This document shows positions 43,394 through 52,538 of a stretch of DNA of 64,000 bases, piece by piece (position 1 is the first letter of the stretch; the number at the start of each line of letters is the position of its first letter). The notes under the pieces were generated by a model, which made no database searches, had not been told where the DNA came from, and saw only the letters and a list, made by a program, of their open reading frames with translations. Source of the DNA: Streptomyces sp. NRRL F-5135 (GTDB taxonomy: Bacteria > Actinomycetota > Actinomycetes > Streptomycetales > Streptomycetaceae); the NCBI RefSeq assembly GCF_000719775.1, contig NZ_JOHR01000005.1, forward strand, positions 310,001 through 374,000. The letters are read 5' to 3'. Made by a program: the position numbers and the translations under genes.

Positions 43394-44113
43394 ATGTACA
43401 ACCCCACAGTCGCCCGGCTCACCTACCGGGCCCTGCTCGGCAGGCGCCGGGCCGCGCTGCTCTTCGTCCTGCCCGGACTGCTGATCCTCCTCGCGACGGC
43501 CGTCCGGGTCCTGAACGGCGCGGACGACCAGATCGCCGCGGACGTGCTGGGCGGTTTCGCGCTCGCGACGATGGTGCCGCTGATCGGAGTGATCGCGGGG
43601 ACCGGAGCCATCGGCCCCGAGATCGACGACGGTTCGATCGTCTATCTGCTGTCGAAGCCGGTGAAACGGCCGACCATCATCATGACGAAGCTGATCGTGG
43701 CGATCTCCGTGACCATGATGTTCTCGGCGCTCCCCACCTTCGTCGCCGGGTTCATTCTGAACGGAAACGGCCAGCAGCTCGCGATCTCCTACACCGTTGC
43801 CGCGCTGGTCGCGTCCATCGCGTACAGCGCGCTGTTCCTGCTGTTCGGTACGGTCAGCCGGCACGCGGTGGTCATAGGCCTGGTCTACGCGCTGGTCTGG
43901 GAAACCCTCTTCGGCAGCCTGGTGGCGGGGGCGCGGACGCTCAGCGTTCAGCAGTGGGCGCTGGCGGTCGCCCAGAAGGTCGGTGACGGATCCATGGTCA
44001 CGTCGGACGTCGGACTGACCCTGGCCATCAGCCTGCTGGTGGGTGTCACGGTGGTCGCGACCTGGTACGCGGGACAGAAGCTCAGGACGCTGACGCTCGC
44101 CGGCGAGGAGTGA
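43394..44113 (+). CDS. ABC-2 type permease, 239 aa
   Basis: Six TM helices can be traced, including AALLFVLPGLLILLATAVRV, LGGFALATMVPLIGVIAGTGAIG, MTKLIVAISVTMMFSALPTFVAGFIL and LVASIAYSALFLLFGTVSRHAVVIGLVYALVWETLFG. The first helix follows a basic start (NPTVARLTYRALLGRRRA). The segment DDGSIVYLLSKPVKRPTIIM is typical of ABC-2 permeases with a cytosolic loop near the NBD. ATG 43394 follows AAAGGAGC. It completes the ABC set; a strong hairpin follows. Confidence 0.86.
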   Translation: MYNPTVARLTYRALLGRRRAALLFVLPGLLILLATAVRVLNGADDQIAADVLGGFALATMVPLIGVIAGTGAIGPEIDDGSIVYLLSKPVKRPTIIMTKLIVAISVTMMFSALPTFVAGFILNGNGQQLAISYTVAALVASIAYSALFLLFGTVSRHAVVIGLVYALVWETLFGSLVAGARTLSVQQWALAVAQKVGDGSMVTSDVGLTLAISLLVGVTVVATWYAGQKLRTLTLAGEE

Positions 44114-44406
44114 GGGCGGGACGTAACGGGCGCGTGCTCGCGCTCTCCTGGAGTCCGCTGTACGGCAACCCCTGCCCATCGGGCGGGGGTTGCCGCCGGA
44201 ATGCCGCGTAACTGTACGTTTATCGGCTCGTTGTTCCTGTCGCGTGGAGGCAACTGGATTTCGTTACGTCGAGCGTTCGTGAAGCTGAGGATTGCCGGTG
44301 CCGCACCACCGGTCATGGAGTGAGCAGACACCGTGAGCCGACCTCCGCCCCTGAAGCCCGGGGAGAGGGCCGTTCATCGTCGGCTTCACACAGGAAAGGC
44401 GGATTC
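44114..44406. other. Gap after the ABC set
   Basis: It holds the terminator at 44164-44194 and an AT-richer stretch (44200-44300) that probably carries the promoter of the 44407 gene. No coding frame is convincing. Confidence 0.5.
44164..44194 (+). terminator. Terminator after the ABC operon
   Basis: GGCAACCCCTGCCC and GGGCGGGGGTTGCC form a 14-base stem (one G-T pair) with a 3-base loop, 50 bases after the last ABC stop. It is the strongest hairpin in this gap. Confidence 0.8.
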
Positions 44407-44907
44407 ATGCCACCGGAAGGTGCTCTGCTCGAATCGCGCTCGATGCGGGACAGTGTCATGGGGCGGGTCGACGCCCTCGACAAGGTCAAGGCGCTCGTCA
44501 TGCTCCCCGACGGCATCCACGTCCGTTCAGAGGACGTGGCCCGCTACTTCGAAGTATCCACAGGCGTCATCAGGCAGTTGACAGCCAGGCATCGTGCCGA
44601 GCTCACTGCCAACGGGATGCGCGTGCTGCGAGGCTCTGACCTGCGGCGTTTTCATAGTGACATGGTGTCACTATGGGCCGACGGCAAGCAGGACAGTTAT
44701 CCACAGGCCGCCACGCAGCTCACGCTGCACCGGATGTCCTGTCGGCTCGACACCTTGGACCGGCGGCTCGATGCCACCAACCGGGTGGTCGCGGCCATCG
44801 GCAACCGGCTGTGCGAGATGTCCGACGACATCAAGCGGGTGGACGCCAGGGTGGATGACGTCGCCCACCAGCTGAGGGACTTGCGCCGGAACCGCAAGCG
44901 CCGCTGA
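44407..44907 (+). CDS. Unrecognised HTH-like/coiled-coil protein, 166 aa
   Basis: Residues ~20-85 resemble a winged-helix or HTH region (ALVMLPDGIHVRSEDVARYFEVSTGVIRQLTARHRAELTANGMRVLRGSDLRRF). A long helical C-terminus follows (MSCRLDTLDRRLDATNRVVAAIGNRLCEMSDDIKRVDARVDDVAHQLRDLRRNRKRR), with heptad-like Leu/Val/Ile and a basic end, probably a coiled coil. It could be a DNA-binding regulator. I do not recognise a family. ATG 44407 follows CAGGAAAGGCGG. The gene contains a long inverted repeat and two DnaA-box-like sequences. Confidence 0.6.
   Translation: MPPEGALLESRSMRDSVMGRVDALDKVKALVMLPDGIHVRSEDVARYFEVSTGVIRQLTARHRAELTANGMRVLRGSDLRRFHSDMVSLWADGKQDSYPQAATQLTLHRMSCRLDTLDRRLDATNRVVAAIGNRLCEMSDDIKRVDARVDDVAHQLRDLRRNRKRR
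44653..44675. repeat. 9-base inverted repeat within the 44407 gene
   Basis: CATAGTGAC and GTCACTATG are exact reverse complements separated by ATGGT. The arms are unusually AT-rich for this coding sequence. Such a palindrome may be an operator for an unknown regulator, or chance. TTATCCACA (44697-44705), a perfect DnaA box, lies 22 bases downstream. Confidence 0.6.
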
Positions 44908-45244
44908 TCCGTTCCGGCGGGCCCGTGGCAGTCCCGTGCCCTCCTCGCGGCGCGTGCGGCGCGTGCGGCGCGTGGCCGGGCCGGCGTGGGCCCGCCGGAT
45001 TCAGGTACCGATATTCGGTGGCGCGGCACCCGCGCTCCCGGCACAGTGGTGGTGTCACGGAACACCACGGACCGGGGGTGGAGCTTCGGCGGCGACCGGT
45101 ACGGCCGCGCCTACGGGCTCCCAGCAGGACAGCGTCGCCGCAGGCACCGGAGTGGCCGTCAACCACTCCGCGCAGCCGCCGGCGCACCGTCCAGGGGCGG
45201 CCGCTTCGAGCGCGCGTCAGCGCGGGCCGCCCCTCCCCGAGCTT

Positions 45245-46081
45245 TCAGCGGGCCAGCAGCTTCTCCAGCACCACCGCGATGCCGTCGTCCTCGTTCGAGG
45301 CCGTGACCTCGTCAGCCACGGCCCTCAGCTCCTCGTGAGCGTTCGCCATCGCCACGCCGTGCCGCGCCCAGCCGAACATCGGTATGTCGTTCGGCATGTC
45401 GCCGAAGGCGATCGTGTCCGCCGCCTTCACCCCCAGCCGCCGAGCGGCCAGCGAGAGCCCCGTGGCCTTGCTCAGTCCGAGCGGCAGGATCTCCACCACC
45501 CCGGCCCCGGCCATCACCACGTTCACCAGGGAGCCGACCGTCGCCCGGGCCGCTTCCGCCAGTTCGTCGTCGCCCAGTTCGGGATGCTGGATGTAGACCT
45601 TGTTCAGCGGCGCCGACCACAGTTCCGCCGGCTCGCGGACGGCCACCGTCGGCAGCTGCTTCTCCAGCAGCCGGTAGTCGGAGGTGACCAGCACCTCGCC
45701 ATCCAGTCCGTCCCGGCTGACGGCGAGTGCCAGCGGGCCGACCTCGGCCTCGATCTTGGCGACCGCCAGCGCCGCCAGCTGCCGGTCCAGCGTCACCGAC
45801 GTCAGCAGCCGCCGCTCGCCGGCGTGGTACACCTGCGCGCCCTGCCCGCACACCGCGATGCCGTCGTAGCCCAGATCGTCCAGGATGTGCCGGGTCCAGA
45901 GCACGCCCCGGCCGGTGACGACGATATGGACCGCGCCCGCCGCGGTGGCGGCGGCGAGGGCGTCGCGGGTGCGCGCGGAGACCGTGTGGTCGTCACGCAG
46001 CAGCGTGCCGTCGAGGTCGGTCGCGACGAGCCGGTACGGAAACGAGGGCGCCGGCGGCGCGGCGGCGGGGTCCGTGTTCAC
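45245..46081 (-). CDS. Cof-type HAD hydrolase, 278 aa
   Basis: Motif I is [25 protein letters not shown], motif II is [17 protein letters not shown], and motif IV is [19 protein letters not shown], the same family as the 37797 protein. The GKA/TGL stretch [15 protein letters not shown] precedes motif IV. It lies directly downstream of serS, with a GTGA overlap (GTG 46081), so the two are probably co-transcribed, but no functional link is known. Substrate unknown. Confidence 0.88.
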   Translation of the reverse strand: MNTDPAAAPPAPSFPYRLVATDLDGTLLRDDHTVSARTRDALAAATAAGAVHIVVTGRGVLWTRHILDDLGYDGIAVCGQGAQVYHAGERRLLTSVTLDRQLAALAVAKIEAEVGPLALAVSRDGLDGEVLVTSDYRLLEKQLPTVAVREPAELWSAPLNKVYIQHPELGDDELAEAARATVGSLVNVVMAGAGVVEILPLGLSKATGLSLAARRLGVKAADTIAFGDMPNDIPMFGWARHGVAMANAHEELRAVADEVTASNEDDGIAVVLEKLLAR

Positions 46082-47355
46082 GCGGCGCCCGGCTCCAGCA
46101 CCTCACGGCCGCCCAGGTACGGGCGGAGCGCCTCGGGGACCACCACCGAGCCGTCGGCCCGCTGGTGGTTCTCCAGGAGGGCCACGATCGTGCGCGGTAC
46201 GGCGCACAGCGTGCCGTTCAGCGTCGCCAGCGGCCTGACCTGCTTGCCGTCCCGCATCCGGATGGAGAGCCGGCGGGCCTGGAAGCCGTCACAGTTGGAC
46301 GCGGACGTCAGCTCGCGGTACTTGCCCTGGGTCGGGATCCACGCCTCGCAGTCGAACTTCCGCGAGGCCGACGCCCCCAGGTCGCCGGTTGCCACGTCGA
46401 TCACCCGGAAAGGCAGCCCCAGGCTGGTCAGCCACTGCTTCTCCCACTCCAGCAGCCGCCGGTGCTCGGCCTCCGCGTCCGCCGGGTCGACGTACGAGAA
46501 CATCTCGACCTTGTCGAACTGGTGGACCCGGAAGATGCCCCGAGTGTCCTTGCCGTACGTACCGGCCTCGCGGCGGAAGCAGGGCGAGAAGCCCGCGTAC
46601 CGCAGGGGCAGCTTGTCGGCCTCGATGATCTCGTCCATGTGGTACGCGGCGAGCGGTACCTCCGAGGTGCCGACGAGGTAGTAGCCGTCCTTCTCCAGGT
46701 GGTACACGTTCTCCGCGGCCTGGCCGAGGAACCCGGTGCCCTCCATGGCCTGCGGGCGCACCAGAGCCGGCGTGAGCATGGGGATGAAGCCGGCCTCGGT
46801 GGCCTGCGCGATCGCCGCGTTGACGAGGGCGAGCTCCAGCAGTGCGCCGATCCCCGTCAGGTAGTAGAAGCGCGAACCGGACACCTTCGCGCCGCGCTCC
46901 ACGTCGATGGCGCGCAGGGCCTCGCCCAGCTCCAGATGGTCCTTGGGCTCGAAGCCCTCGGCCGCGAAGTCGCGGATGACGCCGTGCGTCTCCAGGACGG
47001 CGAAGTCCTCCTCGCCGCCCACCGGTACGTCGCCGTGCACGAGGTTGCCGAGCTGGAGGAGCAGTCGCCTGGTCTCCTCGTCGGCCTCGTGCTGCTCGGC
47101 GTCGGCGGCCCTGACGTCGGCCTTCAGCTGCTCCGCCTTGCTGAGCAGTTCCGCCTTCTCCTCCGGGGAGGCCTTGGGGATCAGCTTGCCGAGCGACTTC
47201 TGCTCGGAACGCAGTTCGTCGAACCGGACGCCGGACGACCTGCGCCGCTCGTCGGCGGAGAGCAGGGCGTCGACGAGCCCGACGTCCTCTCCACGGGCAC
47301 GCTGGGAGGCGCGGACACGGTCGGGGTCCTCACGGAGCAGGCGAAGGTCAATCAC
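46078..47355 (-). CDS. serS: Seryl-tRNA synthetase
   Basis: A 425-residue class II synthetase. The N-terminal coiled-coil tRNA-binding arm (residues ~25-100: [57 protein letters not shown]) is followed by the catalytic core with [63 protein letters not shown] (motif 2), and [37 protein letters not shown] (motif 3). GTG 47355 is the first codon of the usual start [12 protein letters not shown]. The HAD gene follows without a gap. Confidence 0.97.
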   Translation of the reverse strand: MIDLRLLREDPDRVRASQRARGEDVGLVDALLSADERRRSSGVRFDELRSEQKSLGKLIPKASPEEKAELLSKAEQLKADVRAADAEQHEADEETRRLLLQLGNLVHGDVPVGGEEDFAVLETHGVIRDFAAEGFEPKDHLELGEALRAIDVERGAKVSGSRFYYLTGIGALLELALVNAAIAQATEAGFIPMLTPALVRPQAMEGTGFLGQAAENVYHLEKDGYYLVGTSEVPLAAYHMDEIIEADKLPLRYAGFSPCFRREAGTYGKDTRGIFRVHQFDKVEMFSYVDPADAEAEHRRLLEWEKQWLTSLGLPFRVIDVATGDLGASASRKFDCEAWIPTQGKYRELTSASNCDGFQARRLSIRMRDGKQVRPLATLNGTLCAVPRTIVALLENHQRADGSVVVPEALRPYLGGREVLEPGAA

Positions 47356-47981
47356 CCCACCAGGCTACCGGTGCGATCCGACAGGCCCCCACTCGATATC
47401 TACGGGCGCGCCCTGTTGCCCGAAATGCCGCAATTGAGAAACTCGTCGGGAAGTTTCGTGCTCGTCGTCCGCCGTTCGTCAACAAAATAGCCTCCATTCC
47501 CCGTAACGAGGCATTTCCATGCTTGGTCGTTGACTCACCGCCCCTGCGGACAAGGGGACTTGGGGGACCAGGGTCCCGTGTCTTGTCCACAGAAATGCAC
47601 AGGGGAGGCGAAGTTATCCACAGGCTGTGTGGGATATCTGTGGATCACTGAATTGATCGTTTTCACGGCGCGCGCGAATCGGATGATTCTTCTCTCAAGC
47701 CGTCAATGCGCACTCATTCGGGTGGGAATTACTCGCTCTGACGAGTTGGCCGAGCATCTTCGTCTGACGTGAGGCGGGAGCTCTCGCAGGGGAGGAGGTG
47801 AGGCGAGCGAGGGGATTTGTCGATTTTGCCGTCCCCTGTTATCGACTTGTCCCCAGCTTCCAGGGCCCTCCTGTGGATAACTTTGCGGTACATCCACAGG
47901 GGCGGGCCCCGCCCTCGGCTCCGGCAGGCCGCCGCCCCGTCGGCCGCCTGCCGCCGGCCTGCCCGCCGCCGATCGGTTCGC
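47356..47981. other. serS-pheA gap
   Basis: A 626-base region upstream of serS and downstream of pheA (both leftward). It is AT-rich by local standards and holds a spread of DnaA boxes (next entry). No coding frame is credible. The serS promoter should lie near 47370-47560. Confidence 0.65.
47583..47898. promoter_or_regulatory. DnaA-box cluster between pheA and serS
   Basis: Perfect or near-perfect boxes: TTGTCCACA at 47583-47591, TTATCCACA at 47614-47622, TGTGGATAA (reverse TTATCCACA) at 47872-47880. With one mismatch: TGTGGATCA at 47639-47647 (reverse) and TTGTCCCCA at 47847-47855. Weaker is ACATCCACA at 47890-47898. There are two subgroups about 200 bases apart. The number and quality exceed chance in a GC-rich genome. 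Confidence 0.8.
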
Positions 47982-48917
47982 TCAGACGCGTCCGTCCTGG
48001 CTGCGCGACAGCCAGTCGGCAGCCTCGATGAAGTCCGCGTCCGACGTACCCGCGCGCAGCGCCGGTACATCCGCCGCCGACATCCCCGCGCGCGGGTACG
48101 AACCGAGGAACCGCACCTTGGGACAGATCCGCTTCAGGCCCATCAGGGCCTCGCCCACCCGCCGGTCCGAGATGTGGCCCTCGGCGTCCACGGCGAAGCA
48201 GTAGTTGCCGATGCCGGCGCCGGTCGGCCGCGACTGGATCAGCATCAGGTTGACGCCGCGCACGGCGAACTCCTGGAGCAGTTCGAGCAGCGCGCCCGGT
48301 TGGTCCTCGCCCAGCCAGATGACCACGGACGTCTTGTCCGCGCCCGTCGGGGCCGCGGGGCGGGCCGGCCGGCCCACCAGGACGAAGCGCGTCTCCGCGT
48401 TCTCGGCGTCGTGGATCTCCGTGACCAGGGGTTCGAGACCGTACGTCGCCGCCGCGAACTCGCCCGCGAACGCCGCGTCGAACCGGCCCTCCTGCACCAG
48501 CCGCGCCCCGTCCGCGTTCGACGCGGCGGACTCCCACAGGGCGTGCGGCAGATGGGTGCGCAGCCAGTTGCGCACCTGCGGCTGGGCGACGGGGTGACCG
48601 GTCACCGTCTTCACGTCGGTCAGCCGCGTGCCCGGCCGCACGAGCAGGGCGAACGCGATCGGCAGCAGCACCTCGCGGTAGATCGTCAGCGGTTCGCCGG
48701 AGGCCAGTTCGTCGAGCGTCGCGGTGACTCCGCCTTCCACCGAGTTCTCGATCGGTACGAGGGCGGCCGCCGCCTCCCCGTTCCGTACGGCGTCGAGCGC
48801 CGCCGGCACGGAGACCATCGGGACGAGTTCCCGCGTGGCGGCTTCGGGGAGCGAACGGAGGGCGGCTTCCGTGAAGGTGCCCTCGGGGCCGAGGTAGGTG
48901 TAGCGCGTGGCCGACAT
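47982..48917 (-). CDS. pheA: Prephenate dehydratase
   Basis: A 311-residue protein for phenylalanine synthesis, converting prephenate to phenylpyruvate. The catalytic N-domain starts RYTYLGPEGTFTEAALRSL and has VPIENSVEGGVTATLDEL (PDT motif), LTIYREVLLPIAFALL and TRFVLVG. The C-terminal ACT domain (DKTSVVIWLGEDQPGALLELLQEFAVRGVNLMLIQSRPTGAGIGNYCFAVDAEGH) should bind Phe for feedback; the usual ESRP reads QSRP here. ATG 48917 is the only good start. It is monofunctional, without a chorismate mutase domain. Confidence 0.95.
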   Translation of the reverse strand: MSATRYTYLGPEGTFTEAALRSLPEAATRELVPMVSVPAALDAVRNGEAAAALVPIENSVEGGVTATLDELASGEPLTIYREVLLPIAFALLVRPGTRLTDVKTVTGHPVAQPQVRNWLRTHLPHALWESAASNADGARLVQEGRFDAAFAGEFAAATYGLEPLVTEIHDAENAETRFVLVGRPARPAAPTGADKTSVVIWLGEDQPGALLELLQEFAVRGVNLMLIQSRPTGAGIGNYCFAVDAEGHISDRRVGEALMGLKRICPKVRFLGSYPRAGMSAADVPALRAGTSDADFIEAADWLSRSQDGRV

Positions 48918-49058
48918 ACGGTCACCCTAATGGGCTGAGCCGCCCCTCGCGCGGCCCTCGCGAACCCGCAGGTCAGGACAGTCGGGCGGCGGCCCGGGCA
49001 CCCTGTTGGACCCCGACTCGGGCACTCGGGCGGCGGCCCGGGACCCGGGCCGCCCGCG

Positions 49059-50390
49059 TCACGACTCCAGCAGCCGCTGGCCCACGTACTCCCCTTCCGC
49101 CGCACCGCCGGGCACCGCGAACAGCCCGCTCGCCTCGTGGCGTATGAACGCCGAAAGCGCGTCGCCGCGGTCGAGCTTGCGCTGTACGGGTACGAATCCC
49201 CTGAGCGGGTCGGCCTGCCAGCAGATGAAGAGCAGCCCGGCGTCCGGCGTCCCGTCCGCGCCGATGCCGTCATGGAAGGAGAAGGGGCGGCGCAGCATGG
49301 CGGCCCCGGCGTTCGCCTCGGGAGCCGAGATCCTCGCGTGCGCGTTGGAGGGGATGACGAGGTTGCCGTCGGGCCCCCGCTTGTCCAGGTCCGGTTCCGT
49401 GGTCTCCGTACCGCCCGTGAGGGGGGCGCCGTCCGACTTGCGCCGCCCGATGACCAGCTCCTGCTTGTGGAGCGAGAGCTTCTCCCAGTCGTCCAGCAGC
49501 ATGCGGATCCGCCGTACGACGGCATAGGAGCCACCCGCCATCCAGGCGGGAGTGCCGGCCGCCGGCGGAGTGGGGACGAAGATCTTCCGGGCGAAGTCCG
49601 GCTCCGACGGTTTGGGGTTCTTGGTGCCGTCGATCTGCCCCATGAGGTTGCGGCTGGTGATGGGATGGGCGGCCGCGCCGGGAGAACGGTTGAAGCCGTT
49701 CATCTGCCAGCGCACCCGCGCGGTCGTGCCCGCCTCCTTCTGGAGGGCGCGCAGGGCGTGGAAGGCGACGAGCGCGTCGTCGGAGCCGATCTGGACCCAG
49801 AGGTCGCCGTCGCTGCGGCCGGGGTCGAGGTGGTCGGAGGAGAAAGGGGGAAGCGGGTCCAGTGCCGCGGGGCGCTGCTCGCCCAGCCCGGTCCGGTCGA
49901 AGAAGGTGCGGCCGAAGCCGAAGGTCACCGTCAGGGAGGAGGGGCCGGCGTCCAGCGCGACGCCGGTGTCGTGGCCGCCGCCCGTGGCCGGTTCGCCGGC
50001 CATCAAGGCCCGTGCGGTCGCCGACCAGCGGCGCAGCAGCGCCGCGGCTTCCTTGCGCCGCGCGCCCGGGGCCAGGTCGAAGGCGATCAGGTGACCCCGG
50101 GCGTGGGCCGGGGTGGTGATGCCGGGCTGGTGCGTGCCGTGGAAGGGGACCGCGTTCGTGCCGACGGTGGTCAGCGCGGTCGCTTCCTCCGGCCGTGCCG
50201 ACGCGTACCCCGCCGCCCCGCCCGCCGTGCCGAGCGCCAGGCCGGTGGCGCCCGCGACACCCGCGGTGCCGAGCAGCCGCCGCCGCGAGATGCCGGTGGA
50301 GGGTGCGCGCGCGGAGTCCGTCCCCTCCTCGGCCGGACGAGTGGTGCGGACGCCGGGTCGGTCGTCGTGTTCCTGTCTGGTCTTGCTCAC
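49059..50390 (-). CDS. dtpA: Tat-exported DyP-type haem peroxidase (DtpA-like), 443 aa
   Basis: The N-terminus has a twin-arginine signal: ISRRRLLGTAGVAGATGLALGTAGG. The rest is a DyP-family peroxidase, with the GxxDG motif in SRNLMGQIDGTKNP, the haem pocket HARISAPEANAGAAML, and C-terminal FICWQADPLRGFVPVQRKLDRGDALSAFIRHEASGLFAVPGG. In S. lividans, DtpA of this type is exported folded and helps the Sco/ECuC copper system mature GlxA; the neighbouring genes match that set. GTG 50390 lies four bases after the CopCD stop, so it belongs to the same operon. Confidence 0.9.
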   Translation of the reverse strand: MSKTRQEHDDRPGVRTTRPAEEGTDSARAPSTGISRRRLLGTAGVAGATGLALGTAGGAAGYASARPEEATALTTVGTNAVPFHGTHQPGITTPAHARGHLIAFDLAPGARRKEAAALLRRWSATARALMAGEPATGGGHDTGVALDAGPSSLTVTFGFGRTFFDRTGLGEQRPAALDPLPPFSSDHLDPGRSDGDLWVQIGSDDALVAFHALRALQKEAGTTARVRWQMNGFNRSPGAAAHPITSRNLMGQIDGTKNPKPSEPDFARKIFVPTPPAAGTPAWMAGGSYAVVRRIRMLLDDWEKLSLHKQELVIGRRKSDGAPLTGGTETTEPDLDKRGPDGNLVIPSNAHARISAPEANAGAAMLRRPFSFHDGIGADGTPDAGLLFICWQADPLRGFVPVQRKLDRGDALSAFIRHEASGLFAVPGGAAEGEYVGQRLLES

Positions 50391-50394
50391 GGGA

Positions 50395-52353
50395 TCAGCC
50401 GATCTTCACGTTCTTCTCGACGGTGGTCTGGTCGATGTCGGAGGTCCGTACGGTCACCTGGAGCCGCCAGTCACCGGGCATCGGGAGCAGAACGGGGTCC
50501 GCGGTCCAGCGCCCCGGGGCGGCCCGTTCCGGAACGATCGGCAGCGGACCGATCTTCTTGGCGGTGAGGGTGAAGGCGACCCTGACCTCGGGGGTGTCCA
50601 GCGGCTTCCCGTCGGGGCCGTCGGTGAGCACCTTCATCACGTTGGGGCCGGAGGTGGCCGGGTCGAGAGTGAGCCGGATGGTGCCCTTGCCGTTCGGCCC
50701 GCCGGTGTCGAAGGGGAGGCGTACGTCGAGGGGACCCTGGTTCGCCACGGCGGCCGTGCCACCGTCTGCCGCGCCGGCCGCCTCGCGCTCGGCGGTACGA
50801 CCCGGCTCGGTGCCGGTCAGACCGGTCGTGACGGCGAGAAGCACGACCGCGACGCCGGCTTCGGCCAGTACGGAACGACGCAGTCCGGTACGGCCGGGGT
50901 CGGCATCACGCATCCGCTTCTGGCGTGCGGACGCCAACGCGGCTTCCTGGCGGGCGAGCTGGGTAGCTCTATCACTGTCAGTGACGACGGTCGTGGTGGC
51001 GGTGGTGGTGGTCTCGGGGCCGGTCTCCTTCCCGGCTCCGGCTTCCCGCCCGCCGTCCTCCGCGGCCCCGTCCTCCGCCTTCGCCGACGGCTCCCCGAGC
51101 CGCCCCGTCCAGCGCCGTGAGAACCAGGCGATCCCGACCAGGAGAGCCACGAGTACGACCTTGACCAACAGGAGCTGTCCGTATGACGTATTCCAGAGCG
51201 CCGACCAGGACCCGACCTGACGCCAGGACTGGTAGAGCCCGGTCACAGCGAGCACGACCACGCTGATGAAGGCGACGCGGGAGAAACGCCGCACCGCCGC
51301 GCCCTCGATGAAGGGCGCCCGGTAGAGCGAGACGAGCAGTGCGGTCAGCCCGCCCAGCCAGGCCGCCACCGCCAGCAGGTGCAGGACGTCCACCGGCATG
51401 GCGAGAGCGGGCTGGAGGCCGGTCGAAGCGTGCTCGGCGAGCGCCCAGGTGCCCGCTATACCGGCCGCGACGACCGTGCCGCCCAGGGCCAGCCCGAGGG
51501 TGAGGTCGCCCGCCTCCTTGCGTTCCGACTCGTCCTGGGATTCGCCTCGCTTGGCGTACGCGCCGAACAGGACGGCGACGAACAGCGCGGCGGCGCCGAG
51601 GAGCAGCAGCCGCGAGACGAGCGCCGCACCCGTCTTGGTGGTCAGGACGTCCTGGAGGCCCGCGAGGTCGAAGGCGTCGCCCAGCTTGCCCGAGTTGGTG
51701 TAGGGGTTGCGCAGCAGGAGCAGGACGAGCGTGCCACCGGTGAGAGCCAGCCAGCCCTGGACGACCAGCCGTTGCAGGGGTCGTACGGACGCGCCGCGCC
51801 GCCAGCAGCCGAGGACGAAGGCGGCACCGCCGACAAGGAGGACGAAGCCCGCGTACGAGACGTAGCGCGCGATGTCGTAGAGAGCGCCGACGAGACCACC
51901 GCCCGCCTGCTCGGTGGGCACGGGCGCGGCTGTCTTCGACGGAGCGCCGATGGAGAAGGTGAAGGCGCCGGAGACGGGATGGCTGTCGGCCGAGACGGCG
52001 CGCCAGGCGACGGTGTAGGTGCCGTCGGACAGCCCGGAGCGCAGGTCGACGGCGTACCGGACGGTCGCACCGTCGCTCAGGTCACGGATCTTCGCGGCGT
52101 CGACCCGCTTGCTGTCCGGATCGAGGACCCGGATCGAGTCGTCGCCCATGGCGACCTGTTCGGAGAAGGTGAGGGTGATGTCCTTGGGCGCGGTGGCCAC
52201 CACCGCCCCGTCGGCGGGAGTGCTCCCGGTCAGCGCGGCATGTGCGGACGCCGTGCCGGAGAGTGCGGTGAAGACGGTGCCGAACAGCACCGTGGCGACG
52301 AGCAGCAGCCGCGTCAGTGACGCGGTTCCCGAGCGCGGGGCGATGGCTGTCAT
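50395..52353 (-). CDS. CopC-CopD fusion copper protein, 652 aa
   Basis: After a signal peptide (LLLVATVLFGTVFTALSGTASA) the mature start HAALTGSTPADGAVV is CopC-like: an N-terminal His that may bind copper, plus DSHPVSGAFTFSIG. A CopD-like membrane part follows, with about eight TM helices (YVSYAGFVLLVGGAAFVLG, GWLALTGGTLVLLLLRNPYTN, VDVLHLLAVAAWLGGLTALLVSL, RFSRVAFISVVVLAVTGLYQSW). A cytosolic Thr-rich linker and a C-terminal ~130-residue YtkA-like domain (PDGKPLDTPEVRVAFTLTAKKIGPLPI...LPMPGDWRLQVTVRTSDID) complete it. It probably binds or moves copper across the membrane. Confidence 0.87.
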   Translation of the reverse strand: MTAIAPRSGTASLTRLLLVATVLFGTVFTALSGTASAHAALTGSTPADGAVVATAPKDITLTFSEQVAMGDDSIRVLDPDSKRVDAAKIRDLSDGATVRYAVDLRSGLSDGTYTVAWRAVSADSHPVSGAFTFSIGAPSKTAAPVPTEQAGGGLVGALYDIARYVSYAGFVLLVGGAAFVLGCWRRGASVRPLQRLVVQGWLALTGGTLVLLLLRNPYTNSGKLGDAFDLAGLQDVLTTKTGAALVSRLLLLGAAALFVAVLFGAYAKRGESQDESERKEAGDLTLGLALGGTVVAAGIAGTWALAEHASTGLQPALAMPVDVLHLLAVAAWLGGLTALLVSLYRAPFIEGAAVRRFSRVAFISVVVLAVTGLYQSWRQVGSWSALWNTSYGQLLLVKVVLVALLVGIAWFSRRWTGRLGEPSAKAEDGAAEDGGREAGAGKETGPETTTTATTTVVTDSDRATQLARQEAALASARQKRMRDADPGRTGLRRSVLAEAGVAVVLLAVTTGLTGTEPGRTAEREAAGAADGGTAAVANQGPLDVRLPFDTGGPNGKGTIRLTLDPATSGPNVMKVLTDGPDGKPLDTPEVRVAFTLTAKKIGPLPIVPERAAPGRWTADPVLLPMPGDWRLQVTVRTSDIDQTTVEKNVKIG

Positions 52354-52461
52354 GGTGTGTCAGTCCCTCGGTGGATTCCCTGGGTACCGGGCCGGTGCCT
52401 CTCGTCCGGATCGGGCCGGGCTCATGAGTCCCGCCGCCGCGCCTCGACGGCCGGGGGAGGC

Positions 52462-52485
52462 GCCTGCCTCTGCCCGCGGGCAGGC
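52462..52485. terminator. Hairpin between PCu(A)C and CopCD genes
   Basis: GCCTGCC and GGCAGGC form a stem enclosing a loop that itself contains the palindrome TGCCCGCGGGCA. It lies in the 185-base gap between the two genes. It may separate transcripts or be an RNA-processing site. Confidence 0.45.
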
Positions 52486-52538
52486 ACCGCGGGCACCGCT
52501 CACTGAGCCGGCCCGAGCCGGACGAAAGACCAAGGGCC

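Noticed and set aside
40066..47898. Chromosome origin of replication at the DnaA boxes
   Set aside because: Streptomyces oriC has many more boxes and lies between dnaA and dnaN, which are absent here.
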